Origin: Silene conica
Taxonomy: Eukaryota > Streptophyta > Magnoliopsida > Caryophyllales > Caryophyllaceae
NCBI GenBank assembly: GCA_029255685.2
Contig: CM055318.2
Span: 5,275,001-5,339,000, forward strand
Length of the DNA: 64,000 nt
Reading direction: 5' to 3'
Both the position numbers and the translations under genes were made by a program. The stretch's first letter is position 1. Every line of letters begins with the position of its first letter. The notes under the pieces were generated by a model. That model made no database searches and was not told the origin of the DNA. It saw only the letters and a list, made by a program, of their open reading frames with translations. Below are positions 63,813 through 64,000 of the stretch, one piece after another.

Positions 63813-63843
<31 letters not shown>

Positions 63844-64000
63844 CATTTTTATTTGGTGAAATGCATGATTTTTTAGAAATGATATTATCTTTAATAATGT
63901 TAATTTAAATATAAACAAAATTATTACTTTATGTAATAATAGCATTAAGGTCTTGAACGAAACTAGACATAAAGATCTCAACAATCCCGAGAAAGAGAAG
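63282..64000. other. Hsp70 upstream region and AT-rich end
   Basis: The leader is pyrimidine-rich on the minus strand (about 63290-63410). A TATA-like 'cctaaataccaacc' on the minus strand near 63415-63428 is a plausible promoter element. Beyond it is AT-rich DNA with a T run at about 63815-63838. I see no gene in the last 500 bases. Confidence 0.35.

Overview
The window is nuclear DNA of a flowering plant, almost certainly a eudicot. The genes have GT-AG introns, AT-rich intergenic DNA, and proteins of plant-only families (BAM-type receptor kinase, NIN-like protein, plant YTH/ECT reader, stromal Hsp70 with a transit peptide). The species cannot be fixed from the sequence; a Caryophyllales plant is a weak guess from the style of the repeats. 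There are no bacterial operons, rRNA genes, CRISPR arrays or convincing tRNA genes.

Six protein genes can be assembled by joining exons. (1) About 640-6744 (+): a YTH-domain m6A reader of the ECT family, with a TATA box, a probably non-coding leader exon and a 2.3-kb first intron holding a tandem array. (2) 7418-8322 (-): a two-exon protein whose first exon encodes 15 cysteines in 40 residues. (3) 9962-17115 (-): a BAM3/CLAVATA1-like LRR receptor kinase whose single intron is 4.15 kb and full of small transposons. (4) 22758-29239 (-): a NIN-like (RWP-RK plus PB1) nitrate-response type transcription factor. (5) 52132-57499 (+): a 149-residue single-pass membrane protein of a conserved plant family, whose two exons lie 4.9 kb apart because a SINE and two Helitrons sit in the intron. 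(6) 58218-63281 (-): chloroplast stromal Hsp70 in eight exons. Genes 5 and 6 converge across about 0.7 kb.

Between the genes lie mobile elements, many with readable ends. 31.2-35.75 kb is a duplicated block, each copy associated with a different 5'-truncated LINE; one copy preserves the empty site of a MITE that inserted in the other. 35.75-52.13 kb has no gene that I can support: it holds probable nested Helitron remnants (37.4-40.1 kb), a 290-310-bp tandem array (40.3-41.6 kb), a 7-bp microsatellite and several terminal-inverted-repeat elements. Two Helitrons with intact-looking ends lie tail to tail 18 bp apart at 53.55-57.24 kb.

The genes are not functionally linked as in an operon: they are independent transcription units for RNA regulation, peptide signalling, nitrate response and plastid protein folding. 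The points most worth a second look are the cysteine-rich protein, transposon-driven intron growth in genes 3 and 5, the tail-to-tail Helitron pair and the duplicated block with its LINEs.
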